Positions 63,616-64,000 of a stretch of 64,000 bases of DNA are shown here, one piece after another. The stretch comes from an uncultured Aquimarina sp. Its GTDB lineage: Bacteria; Bacteroidota; Bacteroidia; Flavobacteriales; Flavobacteriaceae. Made by a program: the position numbers and the translations under genes. Positions within the stretch are counted from its first letter, which is position 1. The number at the start of each line of letters is the position of its first letter. The stretch is taken from the NCBI GenBank assembly GCA_947498705.1, contig CANMLW010000004.1, positions 186,001-250,000 on the forward strand. The letters run 5' to 3'. The notes beneath the pieces were generated by a model that was not told the origin of the DNA, made no database searches, and worked only from the letters and a program-made list of their open reading frames with translations.

Positions 63616-64000
63616 CTAATCAGGTCTCACTGCTAATATAACCTTAAATTTATTTCTATTTGCGATATCCATAACAGTCACTGCTTTCTCTATAGGCACC
63701 CCTTCTTCTGCACGAAGAATTATGGTTGGTTCATTTTGCCCTTTTAAACGTGACACCAATGTAGATTCTAATCTACTTTGGCTAATACGATCATTATCTA
63801 TATAGTACTGTAATTTATTTGTTATACTTACAGATATATTTTGCGCATTAGAGCTTTTACCTTTTGCTTTGGGCAGTATCAAATCTAAAGCTTCAGGAGT
63901 AATCGCCGGGGATGTTAACAAAAAGAACACCAATAACAGAAACACAATATCTGTCATAGACGACATACTAAACTCTGGGCTTACTTTATTCCTTCCTCTT
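63616..64000 (-). CDS. ExbD/TolR biopolymer transport protein, 5' end cut by the window
   Basis: The visible 128 residues include the typical N-terminus (RGRNKVSPEFSMSSMTDIVF), then the membrane helix with the proton-path Asp (MTDIVFLLLVFFLLTSPAI) and the periplasmic domain ending ANRNKFKVILAVRPD. The Met at 63966 is internal: the frame stays open to the window edge and the residues before it are family-typical, so the true start is beyond 64000. It forms the ExbB/ExbD motor that drives the TonB protein downstream. Confidence 0.93.
   Translation of the reverse strand, partial: RGRNKVSPEFSMSSMTDIVFLLLVFFLLTSPAITPEALDLILPKAKGKSSNAQNISVSITNKLQYYIDNDRISQSRLESTLVSRLKGQNEPTIILRAEEGVPIEKAVTVMDIANRNKFKVILAVRPD

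Noticed and set aside
1..64000. CRISPR arrays, prophage or integrase genes, rRNA operons
   Set aside because: No regularly spaced repeats, no phage structural or integrase-like proteins and no rRNA sequence were seen anywhere in the window.

Overview
The window looks like a chromosomal segment of a marine-type member of the Flavobacteriaceae (Bacteroidota). The evidence is AT-rich DNA, promoters of the TTTG-N19-TAnnTTTG type, SusC/SusD, PorV and GldJ, many short lipoproteins, and a protein with a type IX secretion (T9SS) sorting tail. Several genes resemble Aquimarina-like relatives, but the genus is inference only.

Layout. 0-7.3 kb: a huge alpha-2-macroglobulin-like protein (cut by the window edge) and an ECF sigma factor with a multi-pass membrane partner. 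7.4-12.6 kb: an accessory stretch of single minus-strand genes, mostly of unknown function, separated by related intergenic repeats that look like gene-cassette borders. 12.6-15 kb: two small envelope genes between REP-like palindromes. 15-18.3 kb: two AraC-type regulators, then a secreted ribosome-inactivating-protein (RIP, N-glycosidase fold) homologue with a T9SS tail; this is the most striking gene here. 18.3-33.7 kb: an OmpA protein, acetyltransferases, a SprT / mannose-1-phosphate guanylyltransferase / DUF389 operon, an M28 peptidase, pyruvate dehydrogenase E1alpha and E2, cytidine deaminase and PorV. 34.5-37.5 kb: GldJ and MurF; the PorU gene that usually sits between porV and gldJ is absent.

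38.3-60.6 kb is a coherent island for using collagen-like, proline- and hydroxyproline-rich peptides. It holds SusC/SusD uptake proteins, a DUF885 peptidase-like lipoprotein, two M24 Xaa-Pro peptidases, an S37 prolyl tripeptidyl peptidase, hydroxyproline 2-epimerase, D-hydroxyproline dehydrogenase, alpha-ketoglutarate semialdehyde dehydrogenase, trans-3-hydroxyproline dehydratase, pyrroline-2-carboxylate reductase and an AraC regulator. The DapA-family deaminase expected in this pathway is a wreck at the head of the catabolic operon (nonsense codon plus a large internal deletion). A different DapA-family gene with a GC-richer 5' end lies about 16 kb away beside a broken IS1182-like transposase, and may have replaced it.

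The right end carries two identical tRNA-Val(UAC) genes, each with its own terminator, and a folC / tonB / exbD operon that runs off the window.
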